48,765 nt of DNA from Flavobacteriales bacterium UBA1694. GTDB lineage: Bacteria; Bacteroidota; Bacteroidia; Flavobacteriales; Weeksellaceae. The translations under genes were made by a program, and so were the position numbers. The DNA lies in the NCBI GenBank assembly GCA_002319955.1, contig DCJS01000006.1, forward strand, positions 51,500-100,264. Reading direction: 5' to 3'. Below are positions 23,106 to 31,835 of this stretch, in pieces. Below the pieces are notes generated by a model. That model saw only the letters and a program-made list of their open reading frames with translations, searched no databases and had not been told where the DNA came from. The first letter of the stretch is position 1. Each line of letters begins with the position of its first letter.

Positions 23106-25619
23106 ATGAAGAAAATCAGTATTTTCATTTTCCTGATTGCAATGCACGCCTCGGGCGGTCTTGTGCAGGCGCAGAGTGATTCTGCAAAAGTCAAAACCGA
23201 TTCAGCTAAAGCAAAACCTGCAACTGCTGCAGCAAAAGCTCCGGCAAAAATCAAGCCTTACAAAGACGTTATTACTGCCAAAGCCAAGAGCGATCAGGGG
23301 GTTATTACAGTCCACAAAGTGGACGATAAGTACTATTTTGAAGTTCCGGACTCCGTCTTGAAAAAAGAGTTCTTATTAGTTAGCCGCTTGACAAAATCAG
23401 CTGCAGGAATGCGAACCGGTACCACAGGTTATGCTGGGGATCAGATTGCGCAAAATGTCATCACATTTGAAAAAGGACCTTCCGACAAGCTTTTCGTGCG
23501 CTCAATTTCGTACACTGATTACGTGCAAGACTCTACAGCATCCATGTACAATTCGGTTGTTCGTAACAACACGCATTCTATTGTTCATGCCTTCGATGTA
23601 AAAGCCTACGGACCAACTAAGAAGTCAACTGTCGTGGACATTACGGACCTGATTAACGCGGATAACGAACTCGTTAGTTTTTCAGCGTTTCGTAAAAACT
23701 CCTACCGTGTTGGCGCATTTCAAAAAGATAAATCGTTTACGAATTACGTTAAATCGTTCCCAACAAATATTGAAATTAACACCACAAAAACGTTTGCAAG
23801 AACGGCTGGAAGGGTAGACCCGAGCGTAAGTGCGGCCAACCGCCCTGTAGTTAGTGGGAATTATACAGTTGAAATAAACTCCTCCCTTGTGCTGCTCCCT
23901 GAAAATAAGATGCAGGCGCGGTATTTGGACCCGCGTGTTGGCTATTTTACTGTAGGATTTACCGATTTTGATTTGGACCCTCAAGGGGTGAAGCAAGTGT
24001 CCTTAGTGAAACGCTGGAGACTTGAACCAAAACCACAAGATCTTGCGCGTTATAACAAAGGTGAACTTGTTGAACCTGAAAAACAAATTGTATTCTACAT
24101 TGATCCAGCGACTCCTAAAAAATGGGTTCCGTATTTAATGGCTGGTGTAGACGATTGGCAGAAAGCCTTCGAAAAAGCAGGATTTAAAAATGCAATTGTT
24201 GCCAAGATTCCAGATAGCAAAACCGATCCGGAGTGGAGCCTTGAAGATGCAAGATTTTCAGCAATTGTTTATAAACCATCTGATGTGCCAAATGCTTCTG
24301 GACCCTCTATTGCAGATCCACGCACCGGTGAAATCCTCGAGAGCCATATCAATTGGTACCATAATGTGATGTCGCTATTGAAAAATTGGTATTTCGTGCA
24401 AGCTGCACCAAACGATGCGCGCGCACGTTCCATGGAATTCGACGATGCCCTTATGGGTGAGTTAATTCGATTTGTATCCTCTCACGAGGTTGGGCATACC
24501 CTTGGACTTCGCCACAACTTTGGGTCTTCTTCAACGGTTCCAGTGGAAAAATTAAGAGATCGCAAATGGTTAGAGAAAAACGGTCATACCCCTTCAATTA
24601 TGGATTACGCCCGTTTTAATTACGTGGCTCAGCCAGAAGATAAAGTAGGGGAGTTAGGTATTATGCCACGAATTGGGGACTATGATGAATGGGCTATTGA
24701 ATGGGGGTACAGAAGATTCAACCAATTTAAGACACCAGATTCTGAAAAAGCCCACCTCAACAAATGGGTGATGAACAAACTTGAAAATCCAAGATTGTGG
24801 TTTGGTACGGAGTCGAATCCTTTTGATCCAAGATCCCAAAGCGAACAAGTGGGCGATAATGCCATGGTTGGAAGTGCCTATGGGATTAAAAACCTTCAAC
24901 GAATCATGAAAGATCTTGATAAATGGACCCGTGTCGATAACGAAGACTATTCTAATTTATCCACCATGTATGACCAGGTTACTGGCCAATTTAATCGCTA
25001 TTTAGGCCACGTCTCTAAGTATATTGGAGGAGAGCTTGAAACACCAAAAACCATTGAACAGCGTGGTCCAGTTTACGAAGTCGTCTCTAAGAAAGAGCAA
25101 GTTCAAGCGCTAGGATTCTTAAATGAACAAATTTTCACCACGCCTCAGTGGCTATTCAAGAAGGAAGTGTTTGAAAACACAAACAAATCTCCTGTGACTG
25201 TGGTGGAGAATTTACAAAGAACCGTGCTGACAAGAATTTTAAATCCTATGATTTTACAAAAGATGTACCTGTCACAATCAGTTGACAAGGATGCCTATGC
25301 TTTAGCCGACTATATGCACGATTTAAAAGGCTATGTTTGGACGAGTCAGTCTCCTGACCTCTACCAACGTAACTTACAACGTAATTATGTGAATTCATTA
25401 GTTTCGTTAGTAGGTGATAAACCAGCGGCAGCAAGTTCTGCTCGTGGGTCCTCACTAAGTATTTCGTCCAATTCGGATGTAGCAGCAGTAGCCAGAGGGG
25501 TACTTCATGAAATTCAGAAAGAGGCTAAGGGCCGCGCAAGTTCGTCCTCAGACCGAATGGTACGCTACCACTTTGACGACATCGATTACCGAATTGAAAA
25601 GGTTCTTAATCCGAAATAG
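23106..25619 (+). CDS. Secreted zinc metalloprotease (DUF5117/DUF4953 type)
   Basis: 837 residues with a signal peptide (about 1-22, ending in VQAQS) and then an Ala/Lys-rich low-complexity linker (about 25-58). The large N-terminal part resembles DUF5117 (KDVITAKAKSDQGVITVHKV onward). The extended zinc signature HEVGHTLGLRH lies at His460, His464, His470 with Glu461 as general base, placing it with metzincin-like proteases; the C-terminal DUF4953-type region follows, including SIMDYARFNYVAQ where the Met-turn is expected. Such proteins are common and multi-copy in Bacteroidota; substrates are unknown. A near-consensus TATCTTTA lies 15 bases before the ATG region, so it could be expressed separately from rlmD. 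Confidence 0.92.
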   Translation: MKKISIFIFLIAMHASGGLVQAQSDSAKVKTDSAKAKPATAAAKAPAKIKPYKDVITAKAKSDQGVITVHKVDDKYYFEVPDSVLKKEFLLVSRLTKSAAGMRTGTTGYAGDQIAQNVITFEKGPSDKLFVRSISYTDYVQDSTASMYNSVVRNNTHSIVHAFDVKAYGPTKKSTVVDITDLINADNELVSFSAFRKNSYRVGAFQKDKSFTNYVKSFPTNIEINTTKTFARTAGRVDPSVSAANRPVVSGNYTVEINSSLVLLPENKMQARYLDPRVGYFTVGFTDFDLDPQGVKQVSLVKRWRLEPKPQDLARYNKGELVEPEKQIVFYIDPATPKKWVPYLMAGVDDWQKAFEKAGFKNAIVAKIPDSKTDPEWSLEDARFSAIVYKPSDVPNASGPSIADPRTGEILESHINWYHNVMSLLKNWYFVQAAPNDARARSMEFDDALMGELIRFVSSHEVGHTLGLRHNFGSSSTVPVEKLRDRKWLEKNGHTPSIMDYARFNYVAQPEDKVGELGIMPRIGDYDEWAIEWGYRRFNQFKTPDSEKAHLNKWVMNKLENPRLWFGTESNPFDPRSQSEQVGDNAMVGSAYGIKNLQRIMKDLDKWTRVDNEDYSNLSTMYDQVTGQFNRYLGHVSKYIGGELETPKTIEQRGPVYEVVSKKEQVQALGFLNEQIFTTPQWLFKKEVFENTNKSPVTVVENLQRTVLTRILNPMILQKMYLSQSVDKDAYALADYMHDLKGYVWTSQSPDLYQRNLQRNYVNSLVSLVGDKPAAASSARGSSLSISSNSDVAAVARGVLHEIQKEAKGRASSSSDRMVRYHFDDIDYRIEKVLNPK

Positions 25620-25627
25620 ATAAGTGT

Positions 25628-26092
25628 ATGAAATATATCTTTGGTTCCCTATTAAGTTTGTTCTTCCTCTTTTCCTGTGCCTCTGATGACGATATATGCG
25701 TCAGTGGAGAAGCCACACCTAGGATGAAAATCAAATTTAAGCAGGGAACGAAAGATCTTCAACTAACGCGTCTAATCCTTGAGGTCGATTATGGAGATGG
25801 CCCCAAGAATGTGGCAGATATACAGCGTGTGGACTCTATTATGGTTCCACTTCGTGTGGACGAACTTGGGTACACAGATCTGTATGTGAGAACCAGCCCA
25901 ACTTCTACGGCAAGCAAGATCCGCATTGCCTACACCTCCGAGTCCAAATACGTGTCGCCGGCTTGTGGGATTAAGAAATTATATAACGAGGTAAACTCAA
26001 GTTTAGAAACGAGCTCTGAGGTACGAAGTCTCGAGCAAGCACAAAATCAAATCACCGATGAATTGCCTACGCACCTTTATCTTGTTTTTTAG
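25628..26092 (+). CDS. DUF6452 family lipoprotein
   Basis: 154 residues with a lipoprotein signal ending at Cys17 (FLFSC). The next residues, Ala-Ser-Asp-Asp-Asp, resemble the acidic surface-export signal of flavobacterial lipoproteins, so it may be surface exposed (inference). The body matches DUF6452: a CVSGEATPRMKIKFK segment near residue 24, a beta-rich middle and a pair of conserved cysteines (Cys24 and Cys114 in SPACGIKKLY). The function is unknown. It starts 8 bases after the protease gene and overlaps the DUF6048 gene by 35 bases, a pairing repeatedly seen in flavobacteria. Confidence 0.85.
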   Translation: MKYIFGSLLSLFFLFSCASDDDICVSGEATPRMKIKFKQGTKDLQLTRLILEVDYGDGPKNVADIQRVDSIMVPLRVDELGYTDLYVRTSPTSTASKIRIAYTSESKYVSPACGIKKLYNEVNSSLETSSEVRSLEQAQNQITDELPTHLYLVF

Positions 26093-26714
26093 TTTTGCAT
26101 TTGTCGGTATCTATGCCCAGAAGCAAGACTCTTTAACAACGCCCGAGCGTTACCAACCAAATTTTATGGTGGGTGGCGATATCCTTAATGCAGGGGTTTC
26201 GTTCTTTTCAGATCGAGCGGTTTACCAAGGTTTTATTTCGACCCATTTAAAAAAGGACCTTCACCTCGTGGCCGATTTAGGCTACGAAAAAAATGTCTAT
26301 CAAAAAAATGGGTATGATGCCGAGGTAAATGGCCTCTTTTTAAAGGCAGGGGGTGTTTATATGTTGATGAAGGACTTAGAGAATGAACTAAATGGGTTTT
26401 ATGCAGGGCCAAAACTTGGTGTCTCACATTATGAGCAGCACTACAACAAGGTGCCCGTTCGTGGGAGTCAAGGCGGGGATTCATTTGTTTCCTTAGAGCC
26501 TTCAAAACAGACAAGCCTTTGGCTTGAAGCCGCCATTGGCGGTAGGGTTCAGCTGTTTCAAAGTTCCTTTTATGTCGATGTAAATTTGCAACCGCGTTAT
26601 CTAGTCTATACGACGAAACAGGATGAAATTGTGCCGATGGTTGTTCCGGGATTTGGAAAATCCTCTTCAAAGTTTAATGTTGGATTCGCTTGGAATATTG
26701 CCTACAAGTTTTAA
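26058..26714 (+). CDS. DUF6048 family outer-membrane-like protein
   Basis: 218 residues with a signal peptide (about 1-20, ending in GIYAQ). The mature part alternates hydrophobic and polar residues in strand pattern (NFMVGGDILNAGVSFF, LHLVADLGYEKNV, FNVGFAWNIAYKF) and ends in Phe, as outer-membrane barrels do. It corresponds to DUF6048. It begins inside the DUF6452 gene in another frame; the 35-base overlap implies coupled translation and hence that lipoprotein and barrel act together. What they do is not known. A terminator usable from both sides follows. Confidence 0.85.
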   Translation: MNCLRTFILFFSFAFVGIYAQKQDSLTTPERYQPNFMVGGDILNAGVSFFSDRAVYQGFISTHLKKDLHLVADLGYEKNVYQKNGYDAEVNGLFLKAGGVYMLMKDLENELNGFYAGPKLGVSHYEQHYNKVPVRGSQGGDSFVSLEPSKQTSLWLEAAIGGRVQLFQSSFYVDVNLQPRYLVYTTKQDEIVPMVVPGFGKSSSKFNVGFAWNIAYKF

Positions 26715-26744
26715 AGCATCCAAATTAGATACACATAACTAAAA

Positions 26745-26777
26745 AAGAAACTCCCGCCAATCTGGTGGGAGTTTCTT
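26745..26777. terminator. Bidirectional terminator between the DUF6048 gene and coaE
   Basis: Arms GAAACTCCCGCC and GGTGGGAGTTTC (one G-T pair) around five bases, A's to the left and T's to the right. Confidence 0.9.
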
Positions 26778-26779
26778 AT

Positions 26780-27415
26780 TTAGTCTTCCAAGGTTAGGAG
26801 TTTTTCAACGACACTTAGAGTTTGCTCTTTGAGTTCGATAAGCCCTTCGTTATTATAAATGATGTAGGGGGTTTTACGCACTTTATCTTTCTCTGACATT
26901 TGTTGATCCATAACAGTTTCAACTTCCCGATAGGTTTTTGAATCTCGGTCCATGACACGCTTGATTCTGATATTGTCCTCCGCGGTAACAAGAATGCTTT
27001 TGTAGCATTCTTTATCAAGTGCCAATTCAAATAGAAGGGCGGTTTCTTTAAATATATAATTGCTTTTTTGCTCCCCAGCCCAACGCTTAAAATCCTTACC
27101 GACCGCAGGGTGGATTAGGTGATTTAGTTTGGTAAGTAATTCGGAGTTATCAAAGACAACGCTAGAGACATATTGGCGGTCGTAGTGGCCCTTTGAATCG
27201 TAAGCCTCCTGACCCAGGAGTGCGGTAATTGCCTCTTTAAGTAAAGGATCCGCATTTACAATGTCTTTCGCTCTTTGGTCGGAATTGTAAACGGGATAGC
27301 CCATTTGTTCGATATAGCTTGCAACGGTGGTTTTACCTGATCCAATGCCACCTGTAAGACCGATAATCTTCGGTTCGGGTTCAGGCGAACTGGTATCGCC
27401 TTCTGAAATTTCCAT
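26780..27415 (-). CDS. coaE: Dephospho-CoA kinase
   Basis: 211 residues. CoaE phosphorylates the ribose 3'-OH of dephospho-CoA, the last step of coenzyme A synthesis. The P-loop GGIGSGKTT is at 22-30, followed by YNSDQRAKDI (the Asp-Arg pair of the CoA site), HLIHPAV and a lid region with VMDRDSKTYREVE. The first 15 residues (acidic, Ser/Pro/Glu-rich) extend beyond the usual start; no other Met is available before the P-loop, so the extension is probably real. In many Bacteroidota coaE lies close to yajC; here it is 18 kb away. A TATCTTTG box is 18 bases upstream. Confidence 0.95.
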   Translation of the reverse strand: MEISEGDTSSPEPEPKIIGLTGGIGSGKTTVASYIEQMGYPVYNSDQRAKDIVNADPLLKEAITALLGQEAYDSKGHYDRQYVSSVVFDNSELLTKLNHLIHPAVGKDFKRWAGEQKSNYIFKETALLFELALDKECYKSILVTAEDNIRIKRVMDRDSKTYREVETVMDQQMSEKDKVRKTPYIIYNNEGLIELKEQTLSVVEKLLTLED

Positions 27416-27433
27416 AATTTTTTAATTAAAGTT

Positions 27434-27441
27434 CAAAGATA
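27434..27441 (-). promoter_or_regulatory. -7 box of coaE
   Basis: TATCTTTG on the minus strand, 18 bases before ATG 27415. No T-tract terminator is seen between it and the MBL-fold gene upstream. Confidence 0.55.
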
Positions 27442-27497
27442 AAGAATTTGGTAAATGGATTTCTATTGAAATCATAGAAATTAGCACTAGTGGAAAT

Positions 27498-28364
27498 TTA
27501 GTAGCCAAATACGTCATTAAAACTAAAGGTTTGGTCAAGCTTTATTCCTCGATCGGTCATCTTAACGCTCGCAAGTTCATGGTATGCATCATGCTCTAGA
27601 AAAAGCAGGTAGTCATTGTCCACACATTGCTTCAAGAAGCGTTCTTTCTCCTCCATGGTAAGTAAGGGACGCGTGTCATAGCCCATCACATAGACTAGAG
27701 GGACATGACCTGCAGTCGGAATTAAATCGGCCGCAAAAACAATTGTTTTGTCTTGGTATTTCAGTACGGGGAGCATTTGTTTTTCGGTATGACCGTCAAC
27801 AAATAGTACATCCATTTTTAAATCAGGGGCAAAGCTATAATTCCCCTGTTGTGGTACGGGTAAAAACTGTAATTGTCCCGACTCTTTTATGGGAAGGATG
27901 TTTTCTTCTAAAAAGCTGGCCTTTTCCCTAGCGTTAGGGTTAGTAGCCCAATCCCAATGGTTTGAATTCGACCAATAGGTCGCATTTTTAAAGGCGGGAC
28001 GGTAGCCGGTTTTTTCGTTATTCCACTCGATTGCTCCCCCGCAATGGTCAAAGTGGAGGTGAGTAAGGAAAACATCAGTAATGTCATCTTTTATAAAACC
28101 AAATTTGGCCAGGTTTTTCTCCAAACTCTCATCGCCATAGAGTGAATAATGGCTGAAGAATTTCTCGTTTTGTTTATCTCCAAGGCCACAGTCAATTAAG
28201 ATGAGTTTTTTGCCATCTTCAATAAGTAAGGAGCGCATGCCCATGGAGATTAAATTAGAATCATCGGCAGGGTTGGTGCGTTGCCAAAGTGATTTAGGCA
28301 CGACACCAAACATGGCTCCGCCATCGAGTTTAAAATTTCCGCATTGAATAGGGTATAGCTTCAT
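27498..28364 (-). CDS. MBL-fold metallohydrolase
   Basis: 288 residues of the metallo-beta-lactamase fold. The metal motif THLHFDHCGG (HxHxDH, about residues 100-109) is complete, and later ligands are likely in VDGHTEKQ (His), FAADLIPTAGH (Asp) and the C-terminal LEHDAYHELA (His). Family members include lactonases, arylsulphatase-like and other hydrolases; the overall shape, with an N-terminal GNFKLDGGAMFGVVPK, is like the AHL-lactonase/PQS-type branch, but no substrate can be given. No signal peptide, so cytosolic. It lies between coaE and ruvB on the same strand, with 83 and 94 bases of spacing. Confidence 0.88.
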   Translation of the reverse strand: MKLYPIQCGNFKLDGGAMFGVVPKSLWQRTNPADDSNLISMGMRSLLIEDGKKLILIDCGLGDKQNEKFFSHYSLYGDESLEKNLAKFGFIKDDITDVFLTHLHFDHCGGAIEWNNEKTGYRPAFKNATYWSNSNHWDWATNPNAREKASFLEENILPIKESGQLQFLPVPQQGNYSFAPDLKMDVLFVDGHTEKQMLPVLKYQDKTIVFAADLIPTAGHVPLVYVMGYDTRPLLTMEEKERFLKQCVDNDYLLFLEHDAYHELASVKMTDRGIKLDQTFSFNDVFGY

Positions 28365-28458
28365 AGTATTTGAATTTGGTTCTTTGGCGTGATTTAAGAT
28401 CTAAATTTAAAGAATTTAGGCGTAATATGCCTTGCGTTCGCACAAAATTTGGCCTTCA

Positions 28459-29481
28459 TTAGAATAAGCTGCCAGGGTTTGTAGGTGGTGTTAATTTAAG
28501 ATGGTTGTAGGCTTTGGTCGTAACCTCTCGTCCGCGTGGCGTTCTAATAATGAATCCTTCTTGAATTAGGAATGGTTCGTACACTTCCTCAAGCGTCTCT
28601 GGGTTTTCCCCAAGAGATGTGGCTAGCGCAGAAATTCCCACAGGTCTGCTTTTAAAATTTTCAATCATCACACGCATGATCTTGTTATCCATGTCATCAA
28701 GTCCGTTTTCATCCACATTCAGTGAATTTAGTGCGAATTTTGTTATTTTGATTTCGATCTCTCCATTGCCTTTGATTTCAGCGAAATCTCTTACGCGACG
28801 AAGTAGGGCATTGGCAATTCTTGGTGTGCCTCGGCTTCGCCGAGCAATTTCAAGGGCCGCATCTTCATAAATCGTAATTCCAAGAACCCGAGCACTTCTG
28901 ATGATGATCGTGGCGATAAGTTCGGTGGTGTAGTATTCCAAGCGATTTTGAATGCCAAATCGTGCCAGCATAGGCTTGGTTAGCATGCCGCTTCGTGTGG
29001 TCGCTCCAATTAAAGTAAATGGATTGAGTGCAATTTGCACGCTGCGTGCATTGGGCCCCGTTTCAAGTAGGATATCAATTTTGTAATCTTCCATCGCCGA
29101 ATACAAGTACTCCTCTACAATGGGCGAAAGGCGGTGTATTTCATCAATAAAAAGCACATCATTTTCTTCGAGGTTCGTTAGAAGTCCTGCAAGGCTTCCT
29201 GGCTTATCTAAAACCGGACCTGAGCTGACTTTTAAGTTGACACCGAGTTCGTTGGCTATGATGTGAGCCAGGGTTGTTTTTCCTAAACCTGGAGGTCCAT
29301 GAAGAAGCACGTGGTCAAGTGCGCCGCCGCGATTTCTAGCCGCTGCTACGAACACTTGTAAATTATCTAACGTTTTGCGTTGACCAGCAAAGTCCTCAAA
29401 ACTTTGGGGACGAATGGTTTCCTCCTGCGAGAGTTCCTCAAAGGAATAATTTTCTTTATCGGGGTGAAGGAATTCTGGCAT
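28459..29481 (-). CDS. ruvB: Holliday junction branch migration ATPase RuvB
   Basis: 340-residue AAA+ motor that, with RuvA, drives branch migration of Holliday junctions before RuvC cuts them. Walker A HGPPGLGKTT (61-70), Walker B LFIDEIHRL, sensor 1 GATTRSG and the arginine-finger region LARFGIQNRLEYY are all present; the C-terminal winged helix ends with GREVTTKAYNHL. ruvA and ruvC are not in the window, as is common in Bacteroidota. A TAAATTTG box is 22 bases upstream. Confidence 0.97.
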   Translation of the reverse strand: MPEFLHPDKENYSFEELSQEETIRPQSFEDFAGQRKTLDNLQVFVAAARNRGGALDHVLLHGPPGLGKTTLAHIIANELGVNLKVSSGPVLDKPGSLAGLLTNLEENDVLFIDEIHRLSPIVEEYLYSAMEDYKIDILLETGPNARSVQIALNPFTLIGATTRSGMLTKPMLARFGIQNRLEYYTTELIATIIIRSARVLGITIYEDAALEIARRSRGTPRIANALLRRVRDFAEIKGNGEIEIKITKFALNSLNVDENGLDDMDNKIMRVMIENFKSRPVGISALATSLGENPETLEEVYEPFLIQEGFIIRTPRGREVTTKAYNHLKLTPPTNPGSLF

Positions 29482-29503
29482 TAGCGATTTGGTTTTGTCT
29501 TTT

Positions 29504-29511
29504 CAAATTTA
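29504..29511 (-). promoter_or_regulatory. -7 box of ruvB
   Basis: TAAATTTG on the minus strand, 22 bases before ATG 29481. Confidence 0.55.
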
Positions 29512-29549
29512 AGCATTTTTAAAGAATACGCTCCTAAGGTCCAAAAACT

Positions 29550-29580
29550 TTGTCGCAGTAAGTTCAATTGTTTATTTTTA
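29550..29580 (+). promoter_or_regulatory. hutI promoter, leaderless spacing
   Basis: TTG at 29550-29552, a 20-base spacer, TATTTTTA at 29573-29580 (last base A instead of G), five bases before ATG 29586. The possible TTG start at 29568 lies before the box and is unlikely. Confidence 0.55.
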
Positions 29581-29585
29581 CCTCT

Positions 29586-30824
29586 ATGAAAATAGTAGGA
29601 CCATTTAAGCAAATTGTGACTTTAGCTGGTTTGCCTCTGCGAGGGGCGCTTGCAGATGAGGATCTTCAGATTCTTCACCACGCTGGGGTCTTGATTGACC
29701 AGGGTGTGGTGGTAAAGGTCGGAGATTTCGAGACGCTAAAATTGGAAGCGGATCAAGTGCAGGAGGTAATCGGGGACCAGGTTTTACTTCCAGGCTTTAT
29801 CGATTGCCATACCCATATCTGTTTCGGCGGCACGCGTGCGAATGATTTCGCCATGCGCAATGCCGGGAAATCTTATTTAGAAATAGCCGAATCAGGTGGG
29901 GGGATTTGGAGTTCTGTCCAGCACACGCGAGAGGCCGATTTTGAAACGCTTTTAAAGTCTCTTTTAGAGCGCATTGAGTATTTGAAATCGATAGGGATTA
30001 CGACAATTGAAGTAAAATCTGGTTATGGTCTAAACCTCGAACAAGAGTTAAAAATGCTACGGGTGATTCAAAAGGCCAGTACTATGACCAAAGTAACCCT
30101 TGTGCCCACTTGCCTCGCGGCCCATATGAAGCCAAAGGACTACGATTCGAAGGCCCATTCAGATAGAACCTATCTGGAGTATGTGCTTGAGGAAATCTTG
30201 CCTGTCGTCCAAAAAGAAAGACTAGCCAAGCGCGTGGATGTTTTTATTGAAAAATCCGCTTTTGAGCCTAAGGAAAGTGCTGAATTTTTAAGCAAAGCAA
30301 AACAACTCGGGTTTGATCTTACCGTTCATGCCGATCAGTTTACTTCGGGAAGCTCCCAGGTGGCTGTTGATGCAGGGGCGAAATCTGCTGACCATTTAGA
30401 AGCAAGCTCTAACGAGGCGATTGCCTATTTAGCCAAGTCTGAGACAGTAGCCGTCGCGCTACCTGGGGCAAGCCTTGGTCTAGGGGAACCGTTTACTCCA
30501 GCCAGAAAGCTTTTAGACCAAGGCGCCATCCTTGCCATAGGAAGCGATTGGAATCCAGGCTCAGCGCCAATGGGGAATCTTATCGCCCAGGCAAGTATCT
30601 TAGCGAGCTATGAAAAATTGAGTACCGCTGAGGTTTTTGCTGCCCTTACCTTCCGTGCTGCGCATGCTTTGGGTCTAGACGAGCGTGGGACAATTGAGCG
30701 AGGTAAAAAAGCGGATTTTGTAAGCTATAATACAGATAACTACCAAACTATCCTATACCGCCAGGGCACCCTTGCCCCTAGCGCCACCTATATCAATGGA
30801 GACTTGCACTATGGAGACTATTAA
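29586..30824 (+). CDS. hutI: Imidazolonepropionase
   Basis: 412 residues from ATG 29586. HutI hydrolyses 4-imidazolone-5-propanoate to N-formimidoyl-L-glutamate, the third step of histidine breakdown. The amidohydrolase metal motifs are visible: DCHTHICFGGTRANDFAMR (about 80), GGGIWSSVQHTR, the LVPTCLAAH and VHADQF histidines and a late GSDWNPGSAP aspartate. hutG overlaps its end by 14 bases, giving steps three and four as a coupled pair. hutH and hutU are not in the window. Probably translated from a leaderless mRNA. Confidence 0.95.
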   Translation: MKIVGPFKQIVTLAGLPLRGALADEDLQILHHAGVLIDQGVVVKVGDFETLKLEADQVQEVIGDQVLLPGFIDCHTHICFGGTRANDFAMRNAGKSYLEIAESGGGIWSSVQHTREADFETLLKSLLERIEYLKSIGITTIEVKSGYGLNLEQELKMLRVIQKASTMTKVTLVPTCLAAHMKPKDYDSKAHSDRTYLEYVLEEILPVVQKERLAKRVDVFIEKSAFEPKESAEFLSKAKQLGFDLTVHADQFTSGSSQVAVDAGAKSADHLEASSNEAIAYLAKSETVAVALPGASLGLGEPFTPARKLLDQGAILAIGSDWNPGSAPMGNLIAQASILASYEKLSTAEVFAALTFRAAHALGLDERGTIERGKKADFVSYNTDNYQTILYRQGTLAPSATYINGDLHYGDY

Positions 30825-31737
30825 AGCGTGCTGGAATGGCCGCAATGACGGCGAGAATCCCTTGGCGCGCCGGGTGTTTCAAGTTGTGGATTTTGATTTA
30901 CCTATAAAGTCTCAAGGCTTCGGGCTCGTTGGCTTTGCAGTAGACGAGGGTGTCTTTCGCAATAAAGGAAGAGTTGGGGCTAAGCAGGCTCCCAACCGTA
31001 TTCGCCAAGGGCTCGCTAATTTCCCAGTGACGCGCCAAGCCCTACGGCTGCATGATCTAGGTAACATAGAATGCGAGGATGGTGATTTGGAGAAAGCACA
31101 GGGCTTATTAAGTAGCTCTGTTTGCAAGGTCCTCCAAGCGGGTGCGAAATCTATCGTTCTAGGGGGTGGGCATGAAATTATGTTCGGGCACTACAATGGA
31201 ATTCGAGAGGCTTTTCCAGAGAAAAAGATTGGGGTTTTGAACCTTGATGCTCATTTCGACAACCGACAGCCAAGTGAGGTGGGTAAAGGAAGTTCGGGAA
31301 CAGGCTTCTGGCAGATTGCCCAAAATGAACCACTGCACTCGCTCCATATCGGCATTCAGCGAAATTCGAATACGCTTGAACTATTTGATACAGCCCATAA
31401 TCTTGGAATGCAGTACATCCTCTCTGATGAAATTTATTTTGAGAATTTAAATACAATCTTAGAGCGAATTGAAGAATTTGCAAACGAGGTGGATGTTCTT
31501 TATCTGACCGTTTGTATGGATGTTTTTAATGCGGCCATTTCACCTGGCGTTTCCGCCCTTGCCTATAATGGTCTGTTTGCGGATATAACGGTATTAACGA
31601 TCCTGCGAAGGGTTTTTAGCTCGAGTAAACTGCTCGCAATGGATGTGGCGGAGGTGAATCCAACTTATGATTTGGGAGACCGCACAAGCCGCCTTGCCGC
31701 CTCGCTAATTAACGAGTGGTTTCTAAGTGCAGAATAA
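30811..31737 (+). CDS. hutG: Formimidoylglutamase (arginase family)
   Basis: 308 residues from ATG 30811 (METIKACWNGRNDG); earlier in-frame ATGs at 30772 and 30796 would add residues read from hutI and lack family likeness. HutG splits formimidoylglutamate to glutamate and formamide with a manganese pair. Motifs: GLVGFAVDEGVFRNKGRVGAKQAPNRIR (in pieces), GGGHEIMFGH, NLDAHFDNR and the last metal motif in LTVCMDVFNAAISPGVSA. There the first ligand position of the usual DxD is Cys235 rather than Asp (Cys235-Met-Asp237). The rest of the fold is intact, so it may be a lineage variant. A hairpin without T-tract follows. Confidence 0.92.
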   Translation: METIKACWNGRNDGENPLARRVFQVVDFDLPIKSQGFGLVGFAVDEGVFRNKGRVGAKQAPNRIRQGLANFPVTRQALRLHDLGNIECEDGDLEKAQGLLSSSVCKVLQAGAKSIVLGGGHEIMFGHYNGIREAFPEKKIGVLNLDAHFDNRQPSEVGKGSSGTGFWQIAQNEPLHSLHIGIQRNSNTLELFDTAHNLGMQYILSDEIYFENLNTILERIEEFANEVDVLYLTVCMDVFNAAISPGVSALAYNGLFADITVLTILRRVFSSSKLLAMDVAEVNPTYDLGDRTSRLAASLINEWFLSAE

Positions 31738-31770
31738 GCCGAACTTTCCTCTCTTTTTAATTCGATTCAT

Positions 31771-31801
31771 AAAGTAGCTGCCTAGAATTGGCCGCTACTT
31801 T
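31771..31801 (+). terminator. Hairpin after hutG, weak terminator
   Basis: Arms AAAGTAGC and GCTACTTT with an inner GCC/GGC pairing and seven-base loop. Only TTTATAAG follows, no real T-tract. Confidence 0.5.
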
Positions 31802-31823
31802 ATAAGTTTCCAAGGCTTTTTCG

Positions 31824-31831
31824 TAATTTTA
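31824..31831 (+). promoter_or_regulatory. -7-like box of the aldehyde dehydrogenase gene
   Basis: TAATTTTA (TAnnTTTG with a final A), four bases before ATG 31836, the same short distance as bshB1 and rlmD. No -33 TTG at 20 bases. Confidence 0.4.
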
Positions 31832-31835
31832 CGCT

